Source: a bacterium (GTDB taxonomy: Bacteria; Myxococcota_A; UBA9160; UBA6930). Taken from it: a DNA stretch of 41,430 nt. Positions 24,830 through 33,143 of this stretch are shown here, piece after piece (position 1 is the stretch's first letter; every line of letters begins with the position of its first letter). Under the pieces are notes generated by a model. It saw only the letters and a program-made list of their open reading frames with translations, ran no database searches and was not told the DNA's origin. The stretch is taken from contig JAAETT010000669.1 of NCBI GenBank assembly GCA_024228115.1, forward strand, positions 1 to 41,430, written 5' to 3'. A program made the position numbers and the translations under genes.

Positions 24830-27133
24830 ATGTCGGGGCGATCGGTCAGAGGATGGGTTCACGGATTCGGAGTAGCGCTGATTGGCGTTGCACTCGTGCT
24901 GAGCGCGAGCCCCAGTTCTGCTGAGACACTTCAGGAAGTGATGAAGAAGCGGGGGCTCACCCAGGAGAACCTGCTGGCAGCCGCCAAGACCTATACGCCC
25001 ACCGGGGGCCGAGACGAGTACATCGCCTTCGCGTCCGGTGGCCAGAGCGGCCATGTCATCGCCTACGGGATCCCCTCGATGCGGATCCTCAAGTACATCG
25101 GCGTCTTCACCCCGGAGCCCTGGCAGGGCCACGGCTTCGAGGACGAGTCCAAGGCGGTGCTGAACCAGGGCCGAATCAACGGCCGGGACATCACCTGGGG
25201 CGACACCCACCATCCTGCACCCTCGGAGACGAATGGAGACTACGACGGCGAGTTCCTGTTCATCAACGACAAATCCAACCCGCGCCTCGCAGTCATCGAC
25301 CTGAAGGATTTCGAGACGAAGCAGATCGTCGTGAATCCGGTCTTCCAGAGCGAACACGGCGGCGCCTTCGTCACCGGAAACACGGAATGGCTGATGGAGC
25401 CCGCGCAATACGCGGCGCCCCTCGGCGGCGAGTACGCGCCTCTCGAGCTCTTCAACGAGAAGTACCGGGGGGGCGTGACCTATTGGAAGTTCAACCGCGA
25501 AAAAGGCCGGCTCGAGAAGGAGAATTCCTTCGCGATCGAGCTGCCGCCCTACAGCCAGGATCTCTCGGACTTCGGCAAGGGCCCGAGCGAGGGTTTCGCG
25601 TTCGTGAACTCGTTCTGCAGTGAGCGTTACGTCGGTGGCATCGAGCGGGATCGTCCGCCCTTCGAAGCCGGCTGTTCAGCGAAGGACACGGACTACCTCC
25701 ACGTCATCGATTGGAAGAAGGCGGTGAAGGTTGCCGCTGCCGGGAAGGTCAAGATGATCAACGACTTCCCGGTGATCATGCTCGAGACGACGATCAAGGA
25801 GGGCCTGGTCCACCTGATTCCCGAGCCGAAGAGCCCCCATGGAATCGATGTGAGCCCGGACGGTGAGTACATGGTGGTCTCGGGCAAGCTCGACACCCAC
25901 ACCTCCGTCTTCAAGTGGTCGAAGATCAAGGCCCTGATCGATGCGAAGGATTACGCAGATACCGACCCCTACGGTCTGCCGATCCTCGACATGAAGAAGG
26001 CCCTGCATACCCAGGTGCAGCTGGGCCTCGGGCCGTTGCATACCCAGTACGATTCCGTGAAGGGCGTCGCCTACACGTCGCTCTACGTGGACTCGATGGT
26101 TGCACGCTGGAACTACATCGAGGGCAAGCTGCTCAGCCGGATCCCGATCCACTACAACATCGGCCACTTGATGACGATGCATGGCGACACCGTGAAACCG
26201 CACGGGAAGTACCTGGTGGCACTCAACAAGCTCGCCATCGACCGCTTCAACCCGGTCGGGCCGCTGCATCCGCAGAACCATCAGCTGATCGACATCTCGA
26301 CGGACGAGATGCAGCTGCTCTACGACATGCCGCTGCCCCTTGGCGAGCCGCATTACGTCGTGGGCATCGATGCGAAGCTCATCAAGCCCAAGATCCGCTA
26401 CAAGAGCGGCACCAACCCCCGTACGGGCGAGATCTCGGAGCACAAGACGCGGGCGGGCCAGGAACGCATCGTCAAGACCGGAAACAAGGTCGAGGTCTGG
26501 GGGACGTTGATCCGCTCCCACATCACCCCGGAGATCATCGAGATCGATGAGGGCAATGAGTTGGTCGTCCACCTGACCAACCTCGAGCGGGCCGAGGATC
26601 AGACCCACGGTTTCACCATCGGCAAGTACAACGTCCACGGTTCCTTCGAGCCCGGCGAGACGTCAACCGTGAGCATGGTGGCCGACACTCCCGGCGTGTT
26701 CCCCTACTACTGCACCGAGTTCTGCTCCGCGCTCCACCTGGAGATGCAGGGGTATCTGCTGGTCAAGCCGAAGGGCTACAAGGCCCAGGTCGGCGAGTTG
26801 ATGGCGAAGGAAGAGTACACCCAGGCCGACTATGACAAGCAGGTCGCCACGAATGTGGAGACCCAGGCCGTCATCGACGGGGTGGTGGGCTTCATCACGA
26901 GCCAGAACTACCAGGACTTCCCGGATGTCGTGGCCCTCGTCGAGGACGCGACCGATCAGCTCGGTCGGGCTGGAGAAGCCAAAACGCGGTCCGAGGAAGA
27001 GGCCGCGAAGGGGTCCTGGAACAGCGCCACACTCTGGGCGGGTCAGTGGTGGCAGTACCAGGTCAAGGCGGCGGACATCGGGCTCCGTGCGAAGACCTAC
27101 CTGGAAGAGCACGGCTCGAAGACAGTGAAGTAG
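24830..27133 (+). CDS. nosZ: Nitrous oxide reductase, clade II (Sec-type), with C-terminal extension
   Basis: 767 residues from ATG 24830 (GGAGGG upstream). Periplasmic multicopper enzyme reducing N2O to N2. The signal peptide (cleavage near residue 31) lacks a Tat motif, which marks clade II. Residues 40-540 form the seven-bladed propeller with CuZ ligand candidates His127-His128 (GDTHHPAPSETNGDYDG), His176, His337, His404, His446 and His508 (GEPHY). The cupredoxin domain carries CuA: His593, Cys628, Cys632, His636 and Met639 (YYCTEFCSALHLEMQG); the His-to-Cys spacing of 35 equals that in clade I enzymes. Residues 645-767 are extra: acidic, helical, no CxxCH, not recognised. First gene of the nos operon; a strong hairpin follows. 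Confidence 0.97.
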   Translation: MSGRSVRGWVHGFGVALIGVALVLSASPSSAETLQEVMKKRGLTQENLLAAAKTYTPTGGRDEYIAFASGGQSGHVIAYGIPSMRILKYIGVFTPEPWQGHGFEDESKAVLNQGRINGRDITWGDTHHPAPSETNGDYDGEFLFINDKSNPRLAVIDLKDFETKQIVVNPVFQSEHGGAFVTGNTEWLMEPAQYAAPLGGEYAPLELFNEKYRGGVTYWKFNREKGRLEKENSFAIELPPYSQDLSDFGKGPSEGFAFVNSFCSERYVGGIERDRPPFEAGCSAKDTDYLHVIDWKKAVKVAAAGKVKMINDFPVIMLETTIKEGLVHLIPEPKSPHGIDVSPDGEYMVVSGKLDTHTSVFKWSKIKALIDAKDYADTDPYGLPILDMKKALHTQVQLGLGPLHTQYDSVKGVAYTSLYVDSMVARWNYIEGKLLSRIPIHYNIGHLMTMHGDTVKPHGKYLVALNKLAIDRFNPVGPLHPQNHQLIDISTDEMQLLYDMPLPLGEPHYVVGIDAKLIKPKIRYKSGTNPRTGEISEHKTRAGQERIVKTGNKVEVWGTLIRSHITPEIIEIDEGNELVVHLTNLERAEDQTHGFTIGKYNVHGSFEPGETSTVSMVADTPGVFPYYCTEFCSALHLEMQGYLLVKPKGYKAQVGELMAKEEYTQADYDKQVATNVETQAVIDGVVGFITSQNYQDFPDVVALVEDATDQLGRAGEAKTRSEEEAAKGSWNSATLWAGQWWQYQVKAADIGLRAKTYLEEHGSKTVK

Positions 27134-27158
27134 CGCTCGCGCGCTTCATTCCGGCCTG

Positions 27159-27198
27159 ACGGGGGTGAGGGGGGAAAACAACTCCCCCCCACCCCCGT
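27159..27198 (+). promoter_or_regulatory. Strong stem-loop between nosZ and the cytochrome genes
   Basis: ACGGGGGTGAGGGGGG pairs with CCCCCCCACCCCCGT around a loop of about 9 bases (AAAACAACT) with one bulged A, giving about 15 mostly G-C pairs. It begins 25 bases after the nosZ stop, has no T-run, and the next gene continues in the same direction 28 bases later. It is therefore more likely a transcript stabiliser or partial terminator setting nosZ above its downstream genes than a full terminator. Confidence 0.75.
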
Positions 27199-27225
27199 TC
27201 CCCGTCCTACATGGAGGAAGAGAAA

Positions 27226-27555
27226 ATGAGGATCTTAAAGACGAGTTCCAGCGTGGGGCTCATCGGCCTTCTGCTGGGGCTGGCGCTCCCGGCCATGGGC
27301 GAGGAGTTGGACGGCGCTACCCTCTACACGCAGCGCACCTGCATCGCTTGCCACGGGCCGGACGCGAAGACGCCGATCCTGCCCGAGTATCCGAAGCTGG
27401 CCGGACAAAATGCAGCCTATGCCCTTCAACAGATGAAGGACATCAAGAGCGGAGCCCGGTCGAACGGAAACACTGCAGCCATGAGCGGCGTGATGCACCT
27501 CGTCACCGACGAGGAAATGCAGGCGATCGCGAACTGGATCTCCAGCCTCGATTAG
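27226..27555 (+). CDS. Monohaem c-type cytochrome (class I, c553-like)
   Basis: 109 residues from ATG 27226 (GGAGGAAG upstream). The signal peptide (residues 1-25, GLIGLLLGLALPAMG) directs it to the periplasm. One haem c site, Cys39-Ile-Ala-Cys42-His43, with Met86 or Met90 as likely sixth ligand. YPKLAGQNAAYALQQMKDIK and MQAIANWISSLD are typical of small cytochromes c553/c555. Placed directly after nosZ, it is a good candidate electron donor to CuA, comparable to the nosC genes of Wolinella-type clusters, though in those the cytochromes lie after nosG. Cotranscribed with the dihaem cytochrome 13 bases downstream. Confidence 0.93.
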   Translation: MRILKTSSSVGLIGLLLGLALPAMGEELDGATLYTQRTCIACHGPDAKTPILPEYPKLAGQNAAYALQQMKDIKSGARSNGNTAAMSGVMHLVTDEEMQAIANWISSLD

Positions 27556-27568
27556 AAGGAAGACCAAC

Positions 27569-28270
27569 ATGAACCGACCTACACTCATCGTTCTTGCCCT
27601 TGCTTTCCTCTTGCCGGCAGCGGCTCAGGCGCAGCCGCAACCGAAGCAGGAGGGCATCGAGTCCGAGGGCTACACGTGGAACGAAGCCAAGGGCGAAAAG
27701 ATCGAGGCCCTCGAGCTCACCGGTGACCCGGAGAACGGCGAAGAGATCTTCGAGATCTGCTCGGCCTGCCATCTGCCGAACGGTGCCGGCCGCCCGGACG
27801 GCACCTTCCCGCAGCTCGCCGGCCAGCACGCCACGGTGCTGATCAAGCAGATCGCCGACATCCGCGGTGGCCTTCGCGACAACCCGATCATGTATCCGTT
27901 CGCGAAGAGCATGACCGATGCCCAGGAACTCGCGGACGTCTGCGCATTCATCCAGACGCTTCCAATCCCTGGCGACAACGGGCGCGGCTCCGGCGAACAC
28001 CTCGACGAGGGCAAGAAGCTCTACGACGCGAATTGCGTCGAGTGCCACGGCCAGAACGGTGAGGGCTCGACGGAGAAATTCTATCCGGTCCTGGCCGGCC
28101 AGCACTACAAGTACATGCTGCGACAGGTCACGGATATCCGTGACGGCCGGCGGCGCAACGCCAACCCGGACATGGTCAAGATCGTGAAGAAGTACACGGA
28201 CGCCCAGCTCGACGCGGTCGTCGACTACATGTCCCGTCTCGAGTGGCCCGAGCGTTCGGCAGGCGAATAG
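27569..28270 (+). CDS. Dihaem c-type cytochrome
   Basis: 233 residues with a signal peptide (MNRPTLIVLALAFLLPAAAQ, cleavage near AQAQ). Two cytochrome c domains, each with the same layout: Cys64-Ser-Ala-Cys-His68 followed by PQLAGQHATVLIKQIADIRG, and Cys156-Val-Glu-Cys-His160 followed by YPVLAGQHYKYMLRQVTDIR. The repeated LAGQH blocks show internal duplication (c4-like). Soluble and periplasmic; likely an electron carrier between the NosG/NosH or bc1-linked quinol pathway and NosZ. The ribosome binding site is AGAAGGAAG. Its stop is three bases from the nosB-like start. Comparable to a nosC2 role, but here dihaem. Confidence 0.93.
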   Translation: MNRPTLIVLALAFLLPAAAQAQPQPKQEGIESEGYTWNEAKGEKIEALELTGDPENGEEIFEICSACHLPNGAGRPDGTFPQLAGQHATVLIKQIADIRGGLRDNPIMYPFAKSMTDAQELADVCAFIQTLPIPGDNGRGSGEHLDEGKKLYDANCVECHGQNGEGSTEKFYPVLAGQHYKYMLRQVTDIRDGRRRNANPDMVKIVKKYTDAQLDAVVDYMSRLEWPERSAGE

Positions 28271-28273
28271 ACG

Positions 28274-28897
28274 TTGGCATTCCGCGGGCTCACCATCGCA
28301 GGGCTTCTGCTCATGGCGGCGTCGTTCTTCTCGCCGCTCTGGTGGGTCTCGCTGAAGGCACCGAACTACCCGGAACACACGTTTCCGGGTGGCGTGCGCA
28401 TCCACATGCATTGGAACGGCGTGGAGAACGGCTGCAGGCTGGTGGCTCGTGAGGAGGTCGAGGAAGAGGAAGCGCTCGATTGCGTCTTCGAAATGAACAC
28501 GATCAACCACTACATCGGGATGGCGCCGATCGAGAAGGGTGCTGTGCTGGAATTCGCGGCGGCACCCTATCTCTTCCTCGCGTTCGGCCTGGCCCTGATC
28601 GTGCTCCTCTTCTACCGCGGCCCGTTCTGGTGGGTGTTGGCTCTGCCGGCGATCCTCGCGCCCGTGGCGTTCTTGATCGATTTCACCGCCTGGATGTGGT
28701 GGTTCGGGCACAACCTGCACGATTGGGCGGCTTTCACCGTGAAGCCGTTCATGCCGACCATCATGGGCGAGGGCAAGGTGGCCCAGTTCTCCACCTACGC
28801 CTACCCGCACTACGGATTCGCCCTCTCGATCGCATCCTCGCTTTGCGTACTTGTGGCGACCCTGCTTCGGCGAAAAGAGCTCCGGATCGGATCATGA
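28274..28897 (+). CDS. nosB: NosB-like integral membrane protein of clade II nos clusters
   Basis: 207 residues starting at a TTG three bases after the cytochrome stop. Four transmembrane helices: LTIAGLLLMAASFFSPLWWV, AAPYLFLAFGLALIVLLFY, FWWVLALPAILAPVAFLIDF and YGFALSIASSLCVLVATLL. A soluble loop lies between helices 1 and 2 (HTFPGGVRIHMHWNGVENGC; INHYIGMAPIEKGAVLEF) and FTAWMWWFGHNLHDWAAFTV follows helix 3. Position between nosZ/cytochromes and nosD, and this membrane layout, match NosB, a protein specific to clade II nos clusters whose exact biochemical role is not settled. Overlaps nosD (ATGA). The symbol is assigned by context and topology rather than a catalytic motif. Confidence 0.75.
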   Translation: MAFRGLTIAGLLLMAASFFSPLWWVSLKAPNYPEHTFPGGVRIHMHWNGVENGCRLVAREEVEEEEALDCVFEMNTINHYIGMAPIEKGAVLEFAAAPYLFLAFGLALIVLLFYRGPFWWVLALPAILAPVAFLIDFTAWMWWFGHNLHDWAAFTVKPFMPTIMGEGKVAQFSTYAYPHYGFALSIASSLCVLVATLLRRKELRIGS

Positions 28898-30117
28898 TGG
28901 CCTGGAGAGCCGTGGCCCTCCTCTTGCTCGCGGCCGTTGCCGCAAATGGGGAAGAGATCCGCCCCCTCCAGAAGTTGATCGACGCAACGCCAGCCGGCGG
29001 AGAGCTGCGACTCGAGCCGGGCGTGTACGCCGGGCCCGTCGTCGTCACGCTGCCGATCCTGATCGATGGCGCCGGCAAGGCCACGGTCGATTCTGGCGGC
29101 AAGGGCTCCGTATTCGTCCTTGAAACGAATGGCGCCCAGCTTCGCGGGCTCACCCTGCGAGGCTCCGGCGAGAATCACGACACGCTCGACGCCGGTGTCC
29201 AGATACGCGGCGACCACAACGTCGTCGAAGACAACGTCATCGAGGATTGCCTCTTCGGCGTAGATCTGGCCCAGTCCGATGACAACATCGTCCGCAACAA
29301 CCGGATTCGTTCCAAGGATCTCGAACTCGGTATTCGGGGAGATGCCATCCGGCTCTGGTACAGCCAACGCAACCAGATCCTGGGCAACCAGATCGAGAAT
29401 GCCCGTGACATGGTGGTCTGGTACTCCGGCGACAATCGGATCATCGGCAATCGGGTACGAGGCAGCCGCTACGCCCTCCACTTCATGTATGCGAAACGCA
29501 ACGAGGTGGAGGAGAACGACTATCGCGACAACATGGTCGGCATCTTCCTGATGTACAGCGACGACGTCGAGATCCGGCGCAACCGCATCGTCGGCGCACA
29601 GGGCGCGACCGGCATGGGCGTCGGATTCAAGGAGAGCAGCGGCGTCGTCCTCGAAGAGAACGAGATCATCTACTGCGCCAAGGGCATCTATCTCGACATC
29701 TCACCCTATGAAACGGATCGGGCGAACAGGTTCGAACGCAACCAGTTGGCCTACAACGGCGTCGGCGTCCTCTTTCATAGCCAGTGGCGCGGCAACCTCT
29801 TCGCCAACAACGACTTCGTCGACAACTTCACCCAGGTGGCCGTGCGCGGTGGTGGCCACGCCATGGCCCACACCTGGAAAGGCAACTACTGGGACGACTA
29901 CCAGGGCTTCGACCGGGATGGTGACGGAGGGGGCGACCTCCCCCACAAGGCGTTCGCCTACTCCGACCGGATGTGGATGGACAAGCCGGCGGCGGCGTTC
30001 TTCCGCGCCTCCCCTGTCTTCGAGGTCCTCGATTTCCTCGACCGGTTGGCTCCGTTCATCGATCCGCTGCAGATCCTGGAGGATCCGAGCCCGCGCTTCG
30101 AGCCGCGGGGTTTCTGA
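28894..30117 (+). CDS. nosD: NosD, periplasmic copper-site maturation protein
   Basis: 407 residues from ATG 28894, overlapping the nosB-like stop; a second ATG is the next codon. A signal peptide (MMAWRAVALLLLAAVAANG) leads to a right-handed beta-helix of CASH/PbH1 repeats: repeated N-x-I-x-x-N units such as NVVEDNVIEDCLFGVDLAQS, NIVRNNRIRS, NQILGNQIEN and NRIIGNRVRGSRYALHFMYA. The C-terminal GNYWDDYQGFDRDGDGGGDL is a NosD signature. NosD works with the NosF/NosY ABC transporter in building the CuZ cluster of NosZ; the transported species is thought to be sulfur-containing or copper-related. Length is normal for the family. Confidence 0.96.
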   Translation: MMAWRAVALLLLAAVAANGEEIRPLQKLIDATPAGGELRLEPGVYAGPVVVTLPILIDGAGKATVDSGGKGSVFVLETNGAQLRGLTLRGSGENHDTLDAGVQIRGDHNVVEDNVIEDCLFGVDLAQSDDNIVRNNRIRSKDLELGIRGDAIRLWYSQRNQILGNQIENARDMVVWYSGDNRIIGNRVRGSRYALHFMYAKRNEVEENDYRDNMVGIFLMYSDDVEIRRNRIVGAQGATGMGVGFKESSGVVLEENEIIYCAKGIYLDISPYETDRANRFERNQLAYNGVGVLFHSQWRGNLFANNDFVDNFTQVAVRGGGHAMAHTWKGNYWDDYQGFDRDGDGGGDLPHKAFAYSDRMWMDKPAAAFFRASPVFEVLDFLDRLAPFIDPLQILEDPSPRFEPRGF

Positions 30118-30119
30118 CC

Positions 30120-30899
30120 ATGAGCGACACGTCGGAGCAGAAGAAGAAGACCCAGAAGCGGCGGCCGCGCCGCAGATTGAGCCGCCAGGAAGAGAATCGC
30201 CGGCGTTTCCTGCGCGCCGGCGTCGTGACCGGAGCCATCGTGGCCCTGCAACCGGTCTTCTCCTGGGTGAGCCGGCGATTCGGCCGGCTTCGCTTGCGAC
30301 CGCCTGGCGCCTTGGAGGAAGAGACGACATTCCTCGGTGCCTGCATCAAGTGCGGCCAATGCGTTCAGGTCTGTCCGGTCGAAGCCATCCTGCTCGCGGA
30401 CTTGAACGATGGCCTCGGACACGGCGCCCCGTACATCGAGCCGCGGGATCAGGCCTGCGATTTCTCTTGCGACGCACTCTCCTGCATTCTCGCCTGCCCC
30501 ACGGGCGCACTCAGCCATGAGCTTGGCGCGAAAGAGGAAGTCTCCATCGGCATCGCGAAGCTGAGCCGGCCCGATGCCTGCCTTGCACGGCGCGGAGAGG
30601 GCTTTCGCGGACCTGCGCGTGGTGGGCAGTTTCCCGGGCGCCTGCGCTACGAAGAAATCGATCGCTGGGTTCCGCAGCCGGTACGAGATTACGAGTACGA
30701 CGTGGAACTCTGCGATCTCTGCGTGCGAGAGTGCCCGATCGGTACGACCGCCCTCCGCCTGGAGCCGCTTCCGGACGGCAAGGGCTCCACGCCGGTAGTC
30801 GGCGACGCCTGCGTTGGCTGCGGCGTCTGTGAGATGATCTGCCCTGAGGAACCGACCTGTATCGAGATCATTCCATCCGCCGCGGAAGCCCGGGCATGA
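30120..30899 (+). CDS. nosG: NosG-like (NapG-type) polyferredoxin
   Basis: 259 residues from ATG 30120. A twin-arginine-like NRRRFLRAG motif (residues 26-34) precedes a hydrophobic stretch, so export by Tat or an uncleaved anchor is likely. Four [4Fe-4S] motifs follow: CIKCGQCVQVCP (Cys75, 78, 81, 85), CDFSCDALSCILACP, CDLCVRECP and CVGCGVCEMICP. This matches the NapG/NosG family, which with NapH/NosH forms a menaquinol-oxidising branch feeding electrons to periplasmic reductases. ATGA overlap with nosH shows coupling. The ribosome binding site is poor, so translation may depend on nosD. Confidence 0.93.
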   Translation: MSDTSEQKKKTQKRRPRRRLSRQEENRRRFLRAGVVTGAIVALQPVFSWVSRRFGRLRLRPPGALEEETTFLGACIKCGQCVQVCPVEAILLADLNDGLGHGAPYIEPRDQACDFSCDALSCILACPTGALSHELGAKEEVSIGIAKLSRPDACLARRGEGFRGPARGGQFPGRLRYEEIDRWVPQPVRDYEYDVELCDLCVRECPIGTTALRLEPLPDGKGSTPVVGDACVGCGVCEMICPEEPTCIEIIPSAAEARA

Positions 30900-31858
30900 G
30901 ATTGCTGCGCGACATCGGCGTGATGCTCGGGCGTGCTCCGGAAAAGCCCAAACAGAAAACCGACATGGCGGAGATCCTCCACGCCCGCAAACGCGGCAAG
31001 GGCGGAGTCAACATCGCTCGGCTGATCGAAGAGATTGCCCAGGCCAAGACCGTGCATACCTGGCGAAATCGCCGCTGGGCGGTCCTGATCGGTGTGAACC
31101 TGCTCTTCACGCTCTCCTTCTTCCTCGACATCCAGATCCTCGAGGGATCCCTCACCGCCTCCCGCTTCCTGGGCTTCCACATGGCGGACATCTACTCCGG
31201 CCTGCTCGTGGTGCTCGCCGAGAAGCACGTCGCCGTGAATCTGGTGATCGGAAGCGTGACGATCCTCCTGCTCTGGGGCCTGATCGGAGGGCGCGCCTTC
31301 TGCTCCTGGGTCTGCCCCTACCATCTGGTCGCCGAGTTCGCCGAAATGGCGCACGTATGGCTGGCCAAGAAAGGGCTCGTGCAGGATCACGCGCTCCACC
31401 GGGGTGTGCGCGTCGTCTTCTGGGTGATGTTCGCACTCCTCGCCTTCGTCACCGGACACGCGCTCTTCCTCACCGTGAACCCGATCGGCGTACTGAGCCG
31501 CGCCCTCGTCTACGGCCCGAGCCTGGCGCTTCTCTGGGTGCTGCTGCTTCTCGTCTTCGAGGTGGTCTATTCGCGGCGGGCCTGGTGCCGCTACGTCTGT
31601 CCGATCGGCCTCACCTACGGCGTGCTCGGAGCAGCGGCGCCGGTGCGTATCCGGTACCACCTGGAGGCCTGCGCACACGAGGGCGAGTGCCGCGCAGTAT
31701 GCGAGGTGCCTCACGTGCTCGATCTCACCATCAAGAACCGCGCCCCTGCCGCGCACATGGATATCGGCCCGGATTGCACGCGCTGTGGCCTGTGCGTCGA
31801 TATCTGCCCGACCAGCTCACTCACCTTCAATGTGAAGGGATTGGACAGGATCCTATGA
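30896..31858 (+). CDS. nosH: NosH-like (NapH-type) membrane iron-sulfur quinol dehydrogenase
   Basis: 320 residues. About four to five transmembrane helices (WAVLIGVNLLFTLSFFLDI; LVIGSVTILLLWGLIGG; VFWVMFALLAFVTGHALFL; LALLWVLLLLVFEVVY). Two CxxxCP motifs on the cytoplasmic side, FCSWVCPYHL (Cys136, Cys140) and WCRYVCPIGL, are hallmarks of NapH/NosR/RdxB-type proteins. The C-terminus holds ferredoxin-type clusters (CAHEGECRAVC and CTRCGLCVDICP). With NosG it should oxidise menaquinol and pass electrons to the periplasmic cytochromes. Compared with NapH, the N-terminus has an extra cytoplasmic 50 residues (EKPKQKTDMAEILHARKRGK). ATGA overlaps link it to nosG and nosF. In this cluster it takes the electron-transfer place of the absent NosR. 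Confidence 0.93.
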   Translation: MRLLRDIGVMLGRAPEKPKQKTDMAEILHARKRGKGGVNIARLIEEIAQAKTVHTWRNRRWAVLIGVNLLFTLSFFLDIQILEGSLTASRFLGFHMADIYSGLLVVLAEKHVAVNLVIGSVTILLLWGLIGGRAFCSWVCPYHLVAEFAEMAHVWLAKKGLVQDHALHRGVRVVFWVMFALLAFVTGHALFLTVNPIGVLSRALVYGPSLALLWVLLLLVFEVVYSRRAWCRYVCPIGLTYGVLGAAAPVRIRYHLEACAHEGECRAVCEVPHVLDLTIKNRAPAAHMDIGPDCTRCGLCVDICPTSSLTFNVKGLDRIL

Positions 31859-32718
31859 CGATCCAGGCGAAACATGTAACGAAGCGCTTCGACAAGGCGG
31901 CGGTGCTCGATGATCTCAGCCTCGACATCAGCGCCGGCGACCGGATCGCCCTGGTCGGCGCCAACGGCGCCGGGAAGACGACCCTCGTGCGCTGCCTCCT
32001 GGGCGAATACCGGTATGAGGGAGAGATCTCGATTGGCGGCCTGGAGCCCCGCAAGGATCGTCGCGAAGTGTTGCGAAGGGTCGGCTTCGTCCCGCAGCTC
32101 CCGCCGCCCTTGCGCATGACGGCACGTCACCTGATCGATTTCACGGCGCGAATCGCTGGCTGCGACGCAGGACGGATCGACGACACAACGGCGCGCCTGG
32201 GCCTCGATCTCGCCAGCCTGGCAGGGCGTCCGTTCGTCAAACTCTCCGGAGGCCAGAAACAGAAGCTGCTGATCGCCTGCGCCCTGGGCCGGCCCTGCGA
32301 TTTGCTCTTCCTCGATGAGCCCGCGGCAAACCTCGACCCGGATGCTCGGAGCGTATTCTTCTCGCTCCTCGAGGAGCGTGTCGGCCACGCCACGATGCTC
32401 GTCTCCAGCCACCGCCTCGATGAAGTCGCTCCCCTGGTCGGGCGAGTCGTCGAACTCGACCTGGGAAAGGTCGTGCTCGACGATCGGGTAGCGGATGCAG
32501 GCGCGATCACGGATCGCCTCCACTGCATCGTCGAGCTTGCGCGCCCGGACACCGCGTGCCGAGCTGCCCTCCTCGACTGGACACTCGCGGCAGACGAAGC
32601 GGGCCTGCTCTTCTCCGGCGAGATTGCTGGCCCCGACAGGCTGCGCTTTCTCGGCACCGCCTCCCGCTACTCCGGCGTGATCCGCCGCCTCGAAATCGAA
32701 ACGAAGGAGCCCTCGTGA
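31855..32718 (+). CDS. nosF: NosF, ABC transporter ATPase for NosZ maturation
   Basis: 287 residues. Complete ABC ATPase: Walker A GANGAGKT (35-42), Q-loop at VGFVPQLPPP, signature LSGGQKQK (130-137), Walker B LLFLDEP (150-156) and H-loop SSHR. Cytoplasmic partner of the NosY permease; ATP hydrolysis drives delivery of the substrate needed for CuZ assembly through NosD. The C-terminal 80 residues (RLHCIVELARPDTACRAALL) are a small extra domain as in other NosF proteins. Start overlaps the nosH stop and its stop overlaps the nosL start. Identity rests on operon position next to nosD and nosY. Confidence 0.95.
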   Translation: MTIQAKHVTKRFDKAAVLDDLSLDISAGDRIALVGANGAGKTTLVRCLLGEYRYEGEISIGGLEPRKDRREVLRRVGFVPQLPPPLRMTARHLIDFTARIAGCDAGRIDDTTARLGLDLASLAGRPFVKLSGGQKQKLLIACALGRPCDLLFLDEPAANLDPDARSVFFSLLEERVGHATMLVSSHRLDEVAPLVGRVVELDLGKVVLDDRVADAGAITDRLHCIVELARPDTACRAALLDWTLAADEAGLLFSGEIAGPDRLRFLGTASRYSGVIRRLEIETKEPS

Positions 32719-33143
32719 GCCGGCCCATTCTCCTTGTGTTGATCCTTCTCCTGGCCGGCTGCGGATTGCAGCCGAGCACAGGCCCCGTCGAGCCCACCTG
32801 GGATCGCGACAGCTGCGAGCATTGCCGAATGACCATCAGTGATCGCCATTTTGCCACGCAGATCCGTTCGGCCAGCGACGGCACCTTGCGGCACTTCGAC
32901 GATCCTGGCTGCGCTGTCCTGGGGCAGGGTGATGCGGGTTCACCCGACGACGAAATCTGGGTCCGCGATGCGAAAGGCGACGCCTGGCTCGATGCGCGAA
33001 GCGCCCGCTTCAGCACGGGCCACAAGACCCCGATGGGCCACGGCTACGGCGCAACAAAAGACGAAGGCGACCTCGATTGGGCGACGGTCGAAAACCAGGT
33101 GCGGGAACGAGAACGTGAGCGAAGAGAACACACTGCCCACTGA
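32715..33143 (+). CDS. nosL: NosL, copper chaperone lipoprotein
   Basis: 142 residues starting at a GTG that overlaps the nosF stop. Lipoprotein signal MSRPILLVLILLLAGC with lipobox cysteine Cys16. The copper-binding CxxCxM motif is Cys34-Glu-His-Cys37-Arg-Met39 (DSCEHCRMTISDRHFATQI), the signature of NosL, which delivers Cu(I) to the NosDFY complex. Residues 60-110 (LRHFDDPGCAVL, EIWVRDAKGDAWLDARSARF, GHGYGATK) are the usual NosL beta domain. The end is strongly charged (RERERERREH) because it overlaps the nosY start by 29 bases. Placement between nosF and nosY rather than after nosY is a variation on common layouts. Confidence 0.94.
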   Translation: MSRPILLVLILLLAGCGLQPSTGPVEPTWDRDSCEHCRMTISDRHFATQIRSASDGTLRHFDDPGCAVLGQGDAGSPDDEIWVRDAKGDAWLDARSARFSTGHKTPMGHGYGATKDEGDLDWATVENQVRERERERREHTAH

